64,000 nucleotides of DNA from Halioglobus sp. (GCA_002699145.1 PABK01000024.1:1-64000), one strand, 5' to 3'; counted from the first letter of the stretch, positions 54,419 to 63,266 are shown. Notes: generated by a model from the letters alone, not told the origin. Program-made: numbers and translations.

Positions 54419-55921
54419 ATGAAAAAACCCGCACTTGCTGTCAGCGCACTCGCCCTGGCCGTATCCCAAGCCTATGCCGGCACCGACACCTGGTTCACAC
54501 CCCTGACCCAGTCCTCTGTGGTGAAGGCGCCCAACGACGTTCACGAACTGACCAGCCCCTGGATCGCGCCGCCGGAACTGAAGTTCACCAACCTGACCAG
54601 CCTGCGTGAAGTGGAAAGCAACATCGGCGAGTCCATCGTCCGTGTCAATGCCGAAGCGGCCGGCCGTGACCCCAACGTCGCCTCCATGATCGACATGATG
54701 TGGTTCTCACCGGATGGCAAGCACCTGTTCCTGCCGCACGAGACCCCGATCGGCGCCGGCCTGTCCCGCTACAACATGAAGCAGGACATCACCGAAATTC
54801 TCTTCATGGGTGACGAGGGCGGCGCGCACGGCGACTGGAGCAACGACTTCGGCGCATTCGACCCCTCCCACGTGACTCCCAACGGCACCGTCTGGCTCGG
54901 CGAGGAGTGGGCCGGCACCGGGCGCATGGTCGAGTTCCTGGACCCCTACGGCAAGGCCCCGAACAACCCGGTGATGGGTGAGGGTGAGGTGGATGACCAG
55001 GTCCGCGTCCTCGATGCGTTCCCGCTGGTGAGCCAGGAAGGCATTGGTTTCTCGCAGAAATGGCCGAACCAGGTGGTCTACTTCGTCGATGAGAACCGTT
55101 CCGGCTCCATCTACAAGATGCGCTTCAAAAAGCCGGGCGACTACAGCACGGGCCAGGTCTATGTGCTGAAGATCGACAACTTCAACGAGGACCCGTCACT
55201 GGAGTACTACGACACGGTAACGCCGCGTATCGGCAAAGCCACCTGGGTGCCGATGACCGACCGCAACGGCAACCTGGTTGACGCGGTGAGCAACGACCCG
55301 TTCAACGAGCCCTTCGGTGGCCGCCAGGCGGCGGACGATGTGGGCGGCACCCCCTACGGCCGTCCTGAGGACGTGGAAGTGGGCACCCTGGCCAACAACC
55401 GCGAGGTGCTGTACTTCGCCGCAACCTCCGAGAACACGATCTACTCGGTGGAAATGCGCGGACAGAAAAAGGCCACCGTGCGCATTTTCGCATCGGACGC
55501 GAACACGCCGAAGAACGACGGCTTCGATCCCACCACGGCCTCGCTGGACGCCCCGGACAACCTGGCGCAGGACGCCCTGGGCAACATCTACATCATCGAA
55601 GACAACCCCAATACCACGCAGATCGGCGCCAACGGCGGCGACGTGTGGTTCGCGCGTGACACGAACAACGACGGCGTCGCCGAGTCCGTGGATCACATGC
55701 TCAGCCTGGGCGTGAACCAGTCCGAGGCCACCGGCATGATCTTCAACCCGGTCAAGCCCACCGAGTTCGCGATTGCAGTACAGCACCCGGCATCCACCGA
55801 CCTGTTCAACGTCCCCGATGGCCTGGGCGACGCGGTCTGGAACGTGGAAATCAAGCAGACGCCTGAAAACAAGCAGTTTCTCAAGGCGCTGAAAGCCGTG
55901 ACCAAGAACCCCAACCTGTAA
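54419..55921 (+). CDS. PhoX/DUF839-family protein, probable extracellular phosphatase
   Basis: 500 aa. Signal peptide MKKPALAVSALALAVSQAYA. Six-bladed propeller-like repeats of the DUF839 (PhoX) family: MMWFSPDGKHLFLPHETPIG, GTVWLGEEWAGTGRMVEF, PYGRPEDVEVGTLANNREVL and LAQDALGNIYIIEDNP. PhoX enzymes are Ca/Fe-dependent alkaline phosphatases secreted during phosphate starvation; this is a diverged member, so activity is inference. Preceded by a triple Pho-box array and a leader hairpin, and followed by a strong terminator. Confidence 0.82.
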   Translation: MKKPALAVSALALAVSQAYAGTDTWFTPLTQSSVVKAPNDVHELTSPWIAPPELKFTNLTSLREVESNIGESIVRVNAEAAGRDPNVASMIDMMWFSPDGKHLFLPHETPIGAGLSRYNMKQDITEILFMGDEGGAHGDWSNDFGAFDPSHVTPNGTVWLGEEWAGTGRMVEFLDPYGKAPNNPVMGEGEVDDQVRVLDAFPLVSQEGIGFSQKWPNQVVYFVDENRSGSIYKMRFKKPGDYSTGQVYVLKIDNFNEDPSLEYYDTVTPRIGKATWVPMTDRNGNLVDAVSNDPFNEPFGGRQAADDVGGTPYGRPEDVEVGTLANNREVLYFAATSENTIYSVEMRGQKKATVRIFASDANTPKNDGFDPTTASLDAPDNLAQDALGNIYIIEDNPNTTQIGANGGDVWFARDTNNDGVAESVDHMLSLGVNQSEATGMIFNPVKPTEFAIAVQHPASTDLFNVPDGLGDAVWNVEIKQTPENKQFLKALKAVTKNPNL

Positions 55922-56005
55922 GCATCACGCAGGATGGGATAACCGCGTCGCCTGTTGCCGTCCCCACGGCTCGGCGACGCGGCACTTGATACTCCTGGAC
56001 TTGAA

Positions 56006-56029
56006 CCCGCACCTCGGTGCGGGTTTTTT
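56006..56029 (+). terminator. Rho-independent terminator
   Basis: CCCGCAC (56006-56012) pairs with GTGCGGG (56017-56023) around the tetraloop CTCG, followed by six Ts (56024-56029). It closes the phoX-like transcript and lies 22 bases before the halogenase start codon. Confidence 0.9.
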
Positions 56030-56051
56030 CGCTTGTAGGGAAGGACGATCG

Positions 56052-57575
56052 ATGACAACACAAGACGTACTGGTGCTCGGCGGCGGCACCGCCGGTTTTC
56101 TCGCGGCATTGGCGCTGAAGAAAGAACTGCCGCCGCATATCGGCGTGCGCGTGCTGCACTCGAGTAAGATCGGCACCATCGGGGTCGGAGAGGGCAGCCT
56201 GCGGCAACTGCCGGAATTTCTGCACAGCTACCTGGGCATCGACGCGCGGCGCTTTTTCGCCGAGGTGCAGCCGACCTGGAAGTTGGGCATTCGTTTTCGC
56301 TGGGGCGCCGGCGCGGACTTCGACTACAGTTTCACTCCCCAGGTCTGCGTCACTCACCCGCACCCGGACCTGTCCCGTCCGTTGGGCTTCTACTGCTTCG
56401 ACAACCTGCGTGAGCATTCCGTCACGTCCGTCCTGATGGACAATGAGCACGCCTTCCTGCGCGCTCCCGACGGCTCGCCGCTAATGGAGGGCAACTACGG
56501 CTACCACATGGACAATCGCAAGCTGGCGGCGTTCCTGGAACGTTACGCGCTGGAGCAGGGCATTGAACTGCTCGACGACGAGGTGCGCGAGGTGAGCGCC
56601 GATGCAGACGGGGTGCGTACCCTGGCACTGGCATCCGGCCAGAGCGTGCGCGCGGACCTGTTCGTCGACTGCTCCGGCTTTCGCTCGCTGTTGCTCGGCG
56701 ATACCCTGGGCGAACCCTTCGTCAGCTACCGCTCGTCGCTGTTTTGCGACCGCGCGGTGATCGGCGGCTGGCAGCGCACGCAGGAGCCGGTACGTCCCTA
56801 CACTGTTTCCGAGACTATGGACTGTGGCTGGTGCTGGCAGATCGAACACGAGGACAGGATCAACCGCGGCTACGTCTACGCCTCCGATTTCATCTCTGAC
56901 GAGGATGCGGAGGCCGAGTTTCGCGCGAAAAACCCGCACATCACCGATACCGCCATGGTGCGTTTTCGCAGCGGTCGTTACCGGCGTGCCTGGGTGAAGA
57001 ACGTGGTGGCCATCGGCAACTCCGCGGGCTTCGTCGAACCATTGGAGGCCACCGCCATCGCCGCGATCTGTTCGGCGGCGAAGATGCTCGCGCAGACCCT
57101 GGCCCAGGCCGGTGATTGTGCGGTGCGTGACAGCAACCGCGACATCTTCAACCGCTACAACGAGCGCAGCTGGGACACCATCGCGGATTTTCTCGCGGTG
57201 CATTACCGCTTCAACACCCGCATGGACAACGCCTTCTGGCGCAGCTGTGTCAACGAGGTGGACCTGCGCGGCGCACAGCCCATCGTCGACTACTACCGCG
57301 ACAACGGTCCCTGCAATCACTGGCAGTTGATTCTGGAGGACCCGCTGTGCCGTTTTCGTCTAGACGGCTACTACACCCTGCTGCTGGGCCAGGGCGTAGC
57401 CCATGCGCAGCTGGACACGCCGTCGGCGCGCGAGCGCGACGCGTTTGCGCAACTGCAGAAGGCCACGGTGCAGTATGCCGCGCGTGGCGTGGGCGTGACG
57501 GAAGCGCTGGGCGCCGTACGCGGGGAGCACTGGCAGTGGCGTCCGCAACACTTCGGTGTCAATCCCGGAATCTAG
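56052..57575 (+). CDS. Flavin-dependent tryptophan-halogenase-family protein
   Basis: 507 aa, usual family length. FAD motif VLGGGTAGFLAAL (residues 8-20). Candidate catalytic Lys is K77 in PTWKLGIRF. The WxWxIP motif appears as GWCWQIEHED (W260, W262, I264) with Pro replaced by Glu265. The second flavin loop is GNSAGFVEPLEATAI with the conserved Glu. Such enzymes chlorinate or brominate aromatics using FADH2, chloride or bromide and O2. The start is set by the Rossmann motif, just after a terminator, so its promoter must be in or near 56024-56051 or read-through occurs. Confidence 0.87.
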   Translation: MTTQDVLVLGGGTAGFLAALALKKELPPHIGVRVLHSSKIGTIGVGEGSLRQLPEFLHSYLGIDARRFFAEVQPTWKLGIRFRWGAGADFDYSFTPQVCVTHPHPDLSRPLGFYCFDNLREHSVTSVLMDNEHAFLRAPDGSPLMEGNYGYHMDNRKLAAFLERYALEQGIELLDDEVREVSADADGVRTLALASGQSVRADLFVDCSGFRSLLLGDTLGEPFVSYRSSLFCDRAVIGGWQRTQEPVRPYTVSETMDCGWCWQIEHEDRINRGYVYASDFISDEDAEAEFRAKNPHITDTAMVRFRSGRYRRAWVKNVVAIGNSAGFVEPLEATAIAAICSAAKMLAQTLAQAGDCAVRDSNRDIFNRYNERSWDTIADFLAVHYRFNTRMDNAFWRSCVNEVDLRGAQPIVDYYRDNGPCNHWQLILEDPLCRFRLDGYYTLLLGQGVAHAQLDTPSARERDAFAQLQKATVQYAARGVGVTEALGAVRGEHWQWRPQHFGVNPGI

Positions 57576-57578
57576 CGC

Positions 57579-58190
57579 TTACATCACCGCGTTGAATGAC
57601 AGGGTGATGCGCTCGCCCTCGAATTCGCCCGGCAGCACGCTGTGCCGGGTGGAACTGCGGAAGATCATCATGCGCCCCTCCACCGGCGGGTAGCCGGTGA
57701 CCGTCGCGTTGATGTTGTTGCCCTCGGTGGGGCGCGGTTCGAGCATGACATCGCAGGCCGGCGAATAGAACACGGTGGCACCGCTGCCCGGCGGCGCCTG
57801 CAGGTAGTAGATACCGCTGAACAAACAGTTCTTGTGCAGGTGCGCCTCCTGGGACTGGCCAGGGCCGTACACGTTGGCCCAGCACTCGGTGATCTGCGGC
57901 GCCATGTCCTCGAGGGGGTACCGGTAGGTTTGCGCATAGCGACGGATTTTCTCCTGCGCGATGCGCAGCAGGCGCTGCACCGCGGGCAGGCGCAGCAGCG
58001 CCTCGGGATCGCCTATGGTGGTGTACAGGTCGCAGGCCCAGGACCGGGGCTTCGAGTTCGGCAGGCGCCGGCGCAGTTCGCCAATCTCCTGCAGCAGTGC
58101 CCGGTTCAGTTCCTGCGCGTCGTCCAGCTGGCTGAGCTGTACCACGGTGGGGAACAGCATGTGTAGCTGGTCTTCCTGTTGCGCCTGCAT
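57579..58190 (-). CDS. 2OG-Fe(II) oxygenase-like protein (TIGR02466 type)
   Basis: 203 aa. TIGR02466-like features: WANVYGPGQSQEAHLHKNCLFSGIYYLQAPPGSG with HLH iron-ligand region, VEGRMMIFRSSTRHSVLPG for the distal His, and a final ITLSFNAV with Arg upstream for 2-oxoglutarate. It hydroxylates an unknown substrate or oxidises protein residues. Convergent with the halogenase, with 3 bases between stop codons. In many TonB-receptor loci this family accompanies halogenases, so a functional link is plausible. Confidence 0.8.
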   Translation of the reverse strand: MQAQQEDQLHMLFPTVVQLSQLDDAQELNRALLQEIGELRRRLPNSKPRSWACDLYTTIGDPEALLRLPAVQRLLRIAQEKIRRYAQTYRYPLEDMAPQITECWANVYGPGQSQEAHLHKNCLFSGIYYLQAPPGSGATVFYSPACDVMLEPRPTEGNNINATVTGYPPVEGRMMIFRSSTRHSVLPGEFEGERITLSFNAVM

Positions 58191-58285
58191 CCGGTTCTCC
58201 TGGTCGCGGGTGGCCGGGCAGGGTACTTGAAGTAAATGGCAGATTTATGAAATGGTAGGCACCCGACCGTACAGGGCCACACGCC

Positions 58286-59065
58286 ATGACTGATTTTTCG
58301 ACGCCAAACTTCTCCATCGACCTGGGCGGGCAGGTAGCGCTGGTCACCGGGGCCACCGCGGGCCTGGGCGAGCGCTTCGCGCGTGTGCTCTCAGCCTGCG
58401 GCGCGAAAGTGGCGATCACCGGCCGCCGCGCGCAGCGGCTGGAGCAACTGGCCGGCGAGCTGCGCGCGGCGGGCGGCGAGTGCGAGACCGTGGTCATGGA
58501 CATGACTGACCGCGAGCAGGTGCGCGCCGGGCTGGCCCAGGTCGAGACAGCGCTGGGTACGGTGGATATCCTGGTCAACAACGCGGGGGTTCCCGATGCC
58601 CAGTACGCGACGAAGATCGGCGACGAACTGTTTGACCAGGTGGTGAACACCAACCTGGAGGGACCCTGGTTCCTGAGTTGCGCCGTGGCGCAGCGCCTGA
58701 TCGATGAAAAGCGCCCCGGCCGCATCGTCAATGTCGCTTCGATGGCGGCCTTTGTCACCCAGGCCGGTGCGCCGCAGGCGCTTTATTCCACCACCAAGGC
58801 GGCGCTGGTGCGTATGACCGAGGCCATGGCGGTGGAGTGGGCGGGTTTCAATATCAACGTCAATGCCATCGCCCCGGGGACCTTCGCCTCGGAAATGGTC
58901 GACGGCATGATGCAGCGCATGGGCGATTTCAGCGGCTACTTTCCGCGCAAGCGCGTGTGCGACCCGGCGCAGATGGACAGCACCCTGCTGTTCCTGGTCT
59001 CGCCGTCGTCGGAGTGCGTCACCGGCACCTGCATCCGCATCGACGACGGCCAGCTCGGGCGCTAG
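58286..59065 (+). CDS. Short-chain dehydrogenase/reductase
   Basis: 259 aa. Motifs: LVTGATAGLGERFAR (nucleotide), NNAGVP, Ser in NVASMAAFV and YSTTK, with NVNAIAPGTF after the active site. The C-terminal VTGTCIRIDDGQL is typical of FabG-like SDRs. NAD(P)-dependent; substrate unknown. It stands alone between two minus-strand genes, convergent with the START-domain gene across 14 bases. Confidence 0.92.
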   Translation: MTDFSTPNFSIDLGGQVALVTGATAGLGERFARVLSACGAKVAITGRRAQRLEQLAGELRAAGGECETVVMDMTDREQVRAGLAQVETALGTVDILVNNAGVPDAQYATKIGDELFDQVVNTNLEGPWFLSCAVAQRLIDEKRPGRIVNVASMAAFVTQAGAPQALYSTTKAALVRMTEAMAVEWAGFNINVNAIAPGTFASEMVDGMMQRMGDFSGYFPRKRVCDPAQMDSTLLFLVSPSSECVTGTCIRIDDGQLGR

Positions 59066-59079
59066 GGGGCGACAGCCCG

Positions 59080-59712
59080 TCAGCCCTCCGCCATGGCGCG
59101 CAGACGCTGCAGGTCGTCGCGTGCGGTTTGCGTCAGGCGCCCGTTGACCATGCCCACCGGCGCGTTGCCGCCCAGTTCCGTGTGCATGATGTAGGTAAAC
59201 TCGGTGGCGTGTTCGTCCAGCTTGCGAATCACGAAACGGCCGCGGGTCTCGGCGCGCACGTAATCCTGCTGCGGGTAGCGGGAGGAGGCGGAGTTGAGGT
59301 GTATCGTGGCGCTGTCGCTGGCCGGGTCATGTTCGGTGCGCGAGTGAATCACCAGGTCGCGGTCCGCCAGCGGCCAGGGCAGGTCCAGCACCATGTACAC
59401 GTAGCGCTCGTCCGCGGACACCGCGTCCAGCACCCGTGTCGACCGGCACATGTCGCGCCAGGCCATGCATTCGCTGCCGTCGCCCATCAGGGCGGCGACC
59501 TGCAGTGCCGGGGCGTCGATGCGCACGGTGGCCTTTACCGCGAGGTACTCCGAGTCCGCCACCGCTCGCGTATACACGGCGACGCGCTCCTGCTCACTGG
59601 CCAGCTGCCAGCCCTGCGCGTCGCCGGCGATAGCGCCGGCACCGTGCGCGGCGGCGAGCAGGGCGGCGGCGAGGAGCGCCAGGCGGCGCATCCGTGGGCG
59701 TTCTATCGGCAT
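59080..59712 (-). CDS. START-domain lipid-binding protein
   Basis: 210 aa. The signal segment MRRLALLAAALLAAAHGAGAIA starts after a basic N-terminus. The mature part is a START domain: WQLASEQERVAVYTR, VKATVRIDAPALQVAALM, and PWPLADRDLVIHSRTEHD then FTYIMHTELGGNAP. These proteins bind sterols, phospholipids or other hydrophobic ligands in a helix-grip cavity. Export implies periplasmic ligand handling. Divergent from the third Mo enzyme across an operator-like inverted repeat. Confidence 0.87.
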   Translation of the reverse strand: MPIERPRMRRLALLAAALLAAAHGAGAIAGDAQGWQLASEQERVAVYTRAVADSEYLAVKATVRIDAPALQVAALMGDGSECMAWRDMCRSTRVLDAVSADERYVYMVLDLPWPLADRDLVIHSRTEHDPASDSATIHLNSASSRYPQQDYVRAETRGRFVIRKLDEHATEFTYIMHTELGGNAPVGMVNGRLTQTARDDLQRLRAMAEG

Positions 59713-59793
59713 GTCACAGCCTCCTCGTGGGCGCCGCCGGTGCGCGCCGCGCGTGGCGCTGCGCTGCATTGCCGGTAGCCTGCCTGCGGTACT

Positions 59794-59813
59794 GCGGTTA
59801 TAGTCATAACCGC
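59794..59813. promoter_or_regulatory. Perfect inverted repeat between START and Mo-enzyme genes
   Basis: GCGGTTATAGTCATAACCGC: 8-bp perfect arms around AGTC, 81 bases before the START gene and 92 bases before the Mo-enzyme gene. The form fits a TetR- or similar dimeric operator; no regulator gene is adjacent. Confidence 0.6.
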
Positions 59814-59905
59814 TGTCAAAATACTCACCCGCAGCATAGACAAGCCCCGCGCCCGGGGCAAGGCGGGTGGCCGCCTGCCGCCCCGGGCCGGACGAGGAGA
59901 CCCCT

Positions 59906-62014
59906 ATGTCGAGCAAGCTACACTACCGCGCCTGCCACCTGTGCGAGGCTATCTGCGGCCTGGTCATCGAGACGCAAGGGACGCGCATCCTGTCCATCAA
60001 GGGCGACCGGGACGACCCGCTCAGCCGCGGCCACCTCTGCCCCAAGGCGGTGGCCCTGCGCGACATCCACGAGGACCCGGACCGCCTGCGCGCGCCGGTG
60101 AAACGCGTGCAGGACGGCGCGGGCGGCGTCAGCTGGCAGCCGATCGGCTGGGACGAGGCGCTGGATACGACGGCCCGGGCGCTGGCCGCAACCATCCAGG
60201 CGCACGGCGTGGACGCGGTGGGCGTGTACATGGGCAATCCGAGCGTGCACAACTACGGCATGCTCACGCACCAGCGCGAGCTGTTCCAGTACATCCGCAC
60301 GAAAAACCGCTTCTCCGCCACCAGCGTGGACCAGTTGCCGCACCACCTGGTGTCGCTGTGGCTGTACGGCCACAAGCTGCTGATCCCGGTGCCGGACATC
60401 GACCGCAGCGATTACCTGCTCATGCTCGGCGCCAACCCGCTGGCCTCCAATGGCAGTATCTGGACCGTTCCCGACGTGAAGAAGCGTATCCGCGCCCTGC
60501 GCGAGCGCGGCGGCCGCCTGGTGGTGGTCGACCCGCGGCGTACCGAGACCGCGCTGGAGGCCAGTGAGCACCTGTTCGTGCGCCCCGGCAGCGACGCGTT
60601 CTTTCTCGCGGCCGTGCTCAATACGCTGTTCAGCGAGGGCCTGGCCGACCCCGGCGCCCTGGGCGAGGTGGCGCAGGGGCTGGATAGCGTGGCCGCGGCG
60701 GTCGCGCCCTTCACACCGGAGCTGGCCGCGCGCCACAGCGGCATCGACAGCGCGGCCATCGTGCGCATCGCGCGCGAATTCGCCGCGGCCGACAGCGCCG
60801 TGTGCTACGGCCGCATGGGTGTGTCCACACAGGCTTTTGGCACCCTGTGCCAGTGGCTGATCCAGATGATCAATATCGCCAGTGGCAACCTCGACCGCCC
60901 CGGCGGCAGCCTGTTTCCGCAGCCGGCGGTAGACACCGTGCAGACCGCCACGCCCGGTGGCTACGCGCGCCAGCACAGCCGGGTGCGCGGCCTGCCCGAG
61001 TTCGATCGCGAGCTGCCCGCCGCCTGCCTGGCCGAGGAGATCGCCACGCCCGGCGAGGGGCAGATCCGCGCCCTGTTTACCGGCGCGGGCAACCCGGTGC
61101 TGTCCACGCCCAACGGCCGGCAACTGGACGCCGCGCTGGGGCAACTGGACTTCATGGTGTCGCTGGACCCGTACATCAACGAGACCACGCGCCACGCCGA
61201 TATCATCCTGCCGCCCACCTCGCCGCTGGAGCACGACCACTACGACCTGAGCTTTCACCTGCTGGCGGTGCGCAACACCGCGCGCTTCAACGAGGCGGTG
61301 TTCGAGCCGCCGCCGGACAGCTTGCACGACTGGGAAATCTTTGCCGCACTGGGCCAGCGCCTCGCCACGCTGCTGGGCCTGGAGCCGCAGCAGCCGACGC
61401 CACCGCAGGCGATCATCGACTTCGGTCTGCAGGCGGGTCACTACGGCGACCAGGGGCTGTCGCTGGCGAAGCTGCGTGAGCAGCCCTCGGGTGTCGACCT
61501 CGGTCCGCTGCAGCCCTGCCTGCCGCAACGGCTGCACACGCCGGACAAGACCATAGCCTGCGCCGTACCCGAGGCGCTGGCCGATCTGCAGCGCCTGCGC
61601 GATGCCTTCAATGGCGATGGCGACAGCAGCCTGCGCCTGATCGGCCGCCGCCACGTGCGCTCCAACAATTCCTGGATGCATAACTACCACCGCCTGGTGA
61701 AGGGGCGTGACCGCTGCACCTTGCTGATGCACCCGCAGGACGTGGCGCGTCACGGCCTGGAGAACGGCGCGCGTGCGCGCCTGGCCTCCCGGGTCGGCGC
61801 CGTGGACGTGACGGTGGAGGCCTCGCCGGAGATGATGCCGGGTGTGGTCAGCCTGCCCCATGGTTTCGGTCACGCGCGCGATGGCGTGCGCCTGCGCACC
61901 GCGGTGCGCCATGCCGGGGTGAGCTGCAACGACGTCACCGATGAGCACTACCTGGACGCCCTGTCCGGCAACGCCGCGGTCAACGGCGTACCGGTCACGG
62001 TGAGCGCTGTGTGA
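59906..62014 (+). CDS. Molybdopterin oxidoreductase (DMSO-reductase family), no Cys Mo ligand
   Basis: 702 aa. N-terminal [4Fe-4S] CHLCEAIC..C45 (C10, C13, C17, C45), then the bis-MGD domains with YMGNPSVHNYGM, LMLGANPLASNGS, VVDPRRTET and ILPPTSPLEHD. Where the 722-aa relative has the Mo-Cys, this one has SVDQLPHH (D142-Q143), like the 700-aa enzyme at 37577. The end has a MopB_CT barrel (SLPHGFGHARDG). Function unknown. It is followed after 31 bases by the DUF1330 protein and is divergent from the START protein. Confidence 0.9.
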   Translation: MSSKLHYRACHLCEAICGLVIETQGTRILSIKGDRDDPLSRGHLCPKAVALRDIHEDPDRLRAPVKRVQDGAGGVSWQPIGWDEALDTTARALAATIQAHGVDAVGVYMGNPSVHNYGMLTHQRELFQYIRTKNRFSATSVDQLPHHLVSLWLYGHKLLIPVPDIDRSDYLLMLGANPLASNGSIWTVPDVKKRIRALRERGGRLVVVDPRRTETALEASEHLFVRPGSDAFFLAAVLNTLFSEGLADPGALGEVAQGLDSVAAAVAPFTPELAARHSGIDSAAIVRIAREFAAADSAVCYGRMGVSTQAFGTLCQWLIQMINIASGNLDRPGGSLFPQPAVDTVQTATPGGYARQHSRVRGLPEFDRELPAACLAEEIATPGEGQIRALFTGAGNPVLSTPNGRQLDAALGQLDFMVSLDPYINETTRHADIILPPTSPLEHDHYDLSFHLLAVRNTARFNEAVFEPPPDSLHDWEIFAALGQRLATLLGLEPQQPTPPQAIIDFGLQAGHYGDQGLSLAKLREQPSGVDLGPLQPCLPQRLHTPDKTIACAVPEALADLQRLRDAFNGDGDSSLRLIGRRHVRSNNSWMHNYHRLVKGRDRCTLLMHPQDVARHGLENGARARLASRVGAVDVTVEASPEMMPGVVSLPHGFGHARDGVRLRTAVRHAGVSCNDVTDEHYLDALSGNAAVNGVPVTVSAV

Positions 62015-62045
62015 ACCCGTAAACCCCTGCCAAAGGAACCGATCT

Positions 62046-62465
62046 ATGCACTATGACAATGCGCTTGAGCCCAGCAAGGAACAACTCGATGCCACCCTGG
62101 GCGGCGCCGACGACGGGCCGATCTACATGCTCAACCTGCTCAAATTCCGTGACCGGGCGCAGTACGCCGACGGCCGCGACAGCGAGCTCAGCGGCCGCGA
62201 TGCCTACGCGCTGTACGGCGCCGGCGTGGTGGAGACGCTGGCCGAGGTTGGCGGCAGCATCGTTTTCGCCGGCCATGTGACCGGCTTGCTCCTGGGTGAG
62301 GTGGAGGACCTGTGGGACGACGTGGCGATCGCCATGTACCCCAGCCGTGCGGCGATGTTACAGATGATGGCCAGCGAGAAATACCAGGCCATCCACGTGC
62401 ACCGCGAGGCCGGTCTCGCCGGGCAGCTGAATATCCAGACCCAGGCGGCGGGCGCGTTCGCCTGA
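62046..62465 (+). CDS. DUF1330-like small protein
   Basis: 139 aa. Dimeric alpha/beta-barrel character: IYMLNLLKFRDRAQYADG, a central IVFAGHVTGLLLG strand and a helix-rich end with AMYPSRAAMLQMMASEKY. DUF1330 and related ferredoxin-like proteins are common beside oxidoreductases of hydrophobic substrates, function unknown. It directly follows the third Mo enzyme with an AAAGGAA ribosome site and probably shares its transcript. Confidence 0.83.
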   Translation: MHYDNALEPSKEQLDATLGGADDGPIYMLNLLKFRDRAQYADGRDSELSGRDAYALYGAGVVETLAEVGGSIVFAGHVTGLLLGEVEDLWDDVAIAMYPSRAAMLQMMASEKYQAIHVHREAGLAGQLNIQTQAAGAFA

Positions 62466-62466
62466 T

Positions 62467-63198
62467 TCAGCGGCGCGCCGCGCGGCCGCGGCCGGCGAGC
62501 AGGCCCAGGCCGAGCAACAACAGCAGCGGGGTCGCCGGTACGGGCACTTCCGGCGGCTGGTCGCGCGGTACGATGTAGTCGATGTTGTCGATGGCGCCGG
62601 AACCGCCCAGGCGGATGCGCATGGATTTCACGCCGGCGACGCCGAGCTGCAGGCGGTCCCAGGTGTTGTCGCCCCCGGTGTGGGGTGTGTAGAAGGTGCC
62701 CGCGGATATCTCCACGTCGAAGGCGTCGAACAGGCTGATCGCGTTGTTCGGTGTGGCGCCGTTCTCCGCGCCCTCGATGTCGAAGAAATCGATGCTGTTG
62801 AGAGTGACGGCGGTGCCGAAATCGATATCGAAGTAGCCCGCGGGACGCCGACCCTCGTCGTCCGGGTCGCTACAGGTAGTGCCGTCGCACTCGTGCGGGT
62901 GTTCGTGCAGGATCAGCACATTGCCCGGGTTCAGCGCGCCGAGGTTGGCGTTGGCGAAGGGGCCGGCGAGGTCGGTGTCGCCGCCGGTGGGGGAGGTGGT
63001 GTCGAAGATGGTGGCCAGGTTGGAGGCGTTGCCACGGGCGACGTTGACGCCGTTGAAGGACAGCCCCGTGTACTCGTCGTCGATAATCGTACCGGCGCTG
63101 TGCCCCTCGAAATCGATGACCAGGGCCTGTGCGGACGTCGCCAGGGCGAACAGGGCGGCGGCGAGCAGTGGCGGGGGGGTGCGGTGCTGTCGTTTCAT
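62467..63198 (-). CDS. PEP-CTERM-type sorted exported protein
   Basis: 243 aa. Signal peptide with basic MKRQHR start and LLAAALFALATSAQA. The mature domain begins VIDFEGHSAGTIIDDEYTGL, a pattern frequent in PEP-CTERM proteins, then a beta-rich domain with two Cys (CDGTTCSDPDD). The C-terminal sorting tail is VPVPATPLLLLLGLGLLAG followed by RGRAARR. The ATG was chosen at the signal peptide; an upstream open stretch is not supported. Preceded by a near-consensus sigma-54 promoter. Confidence 0.85.
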   Translation of the reverse strand: MKRQHRTPPPLLAAALFALATSAQALVIDFEGHSAGTIIDDEYTGLSFNGVNVARGNASNLATIFDTTSPTGGDTDLAGPFANANLGALNPGNVLILHEHPHECDGTTCSDPDDEGRRPAGYFDIDFGTAVTLNSIDFFDIEGAENGATPNNAISLFDAFDVEISAGTFYTPHTGGDNTWDRLQLGVAGVKSMRIRLGGSGAIDNIDYIVPRDQPPEVPVPATPLLLLLGLGLLAGRGRAARR

Positions 63199-63250
63199 CT
63201 TGCGTTGTATCCTGTGGGTGTCGCGTGTATTGATGGATTGCAGACCGGGG

Positions 63251-63266
63251 TGCAATATACGCGCCA
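63251..63266 (-). promoter_or_regulatory. Sigma-54 (-24/-12) promoter of PEP-CTERM gene
   Basis: On the minus strand TGGCGCGTATATTGCA matches TGGCACGNNNNTTGCA at all but one consensus position, with invariant GG and GC separated by 10 bases. Expected transcript start is ~63240, leaving a ~42-base leader before the ATG at 63198. Confidence 0.72.
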
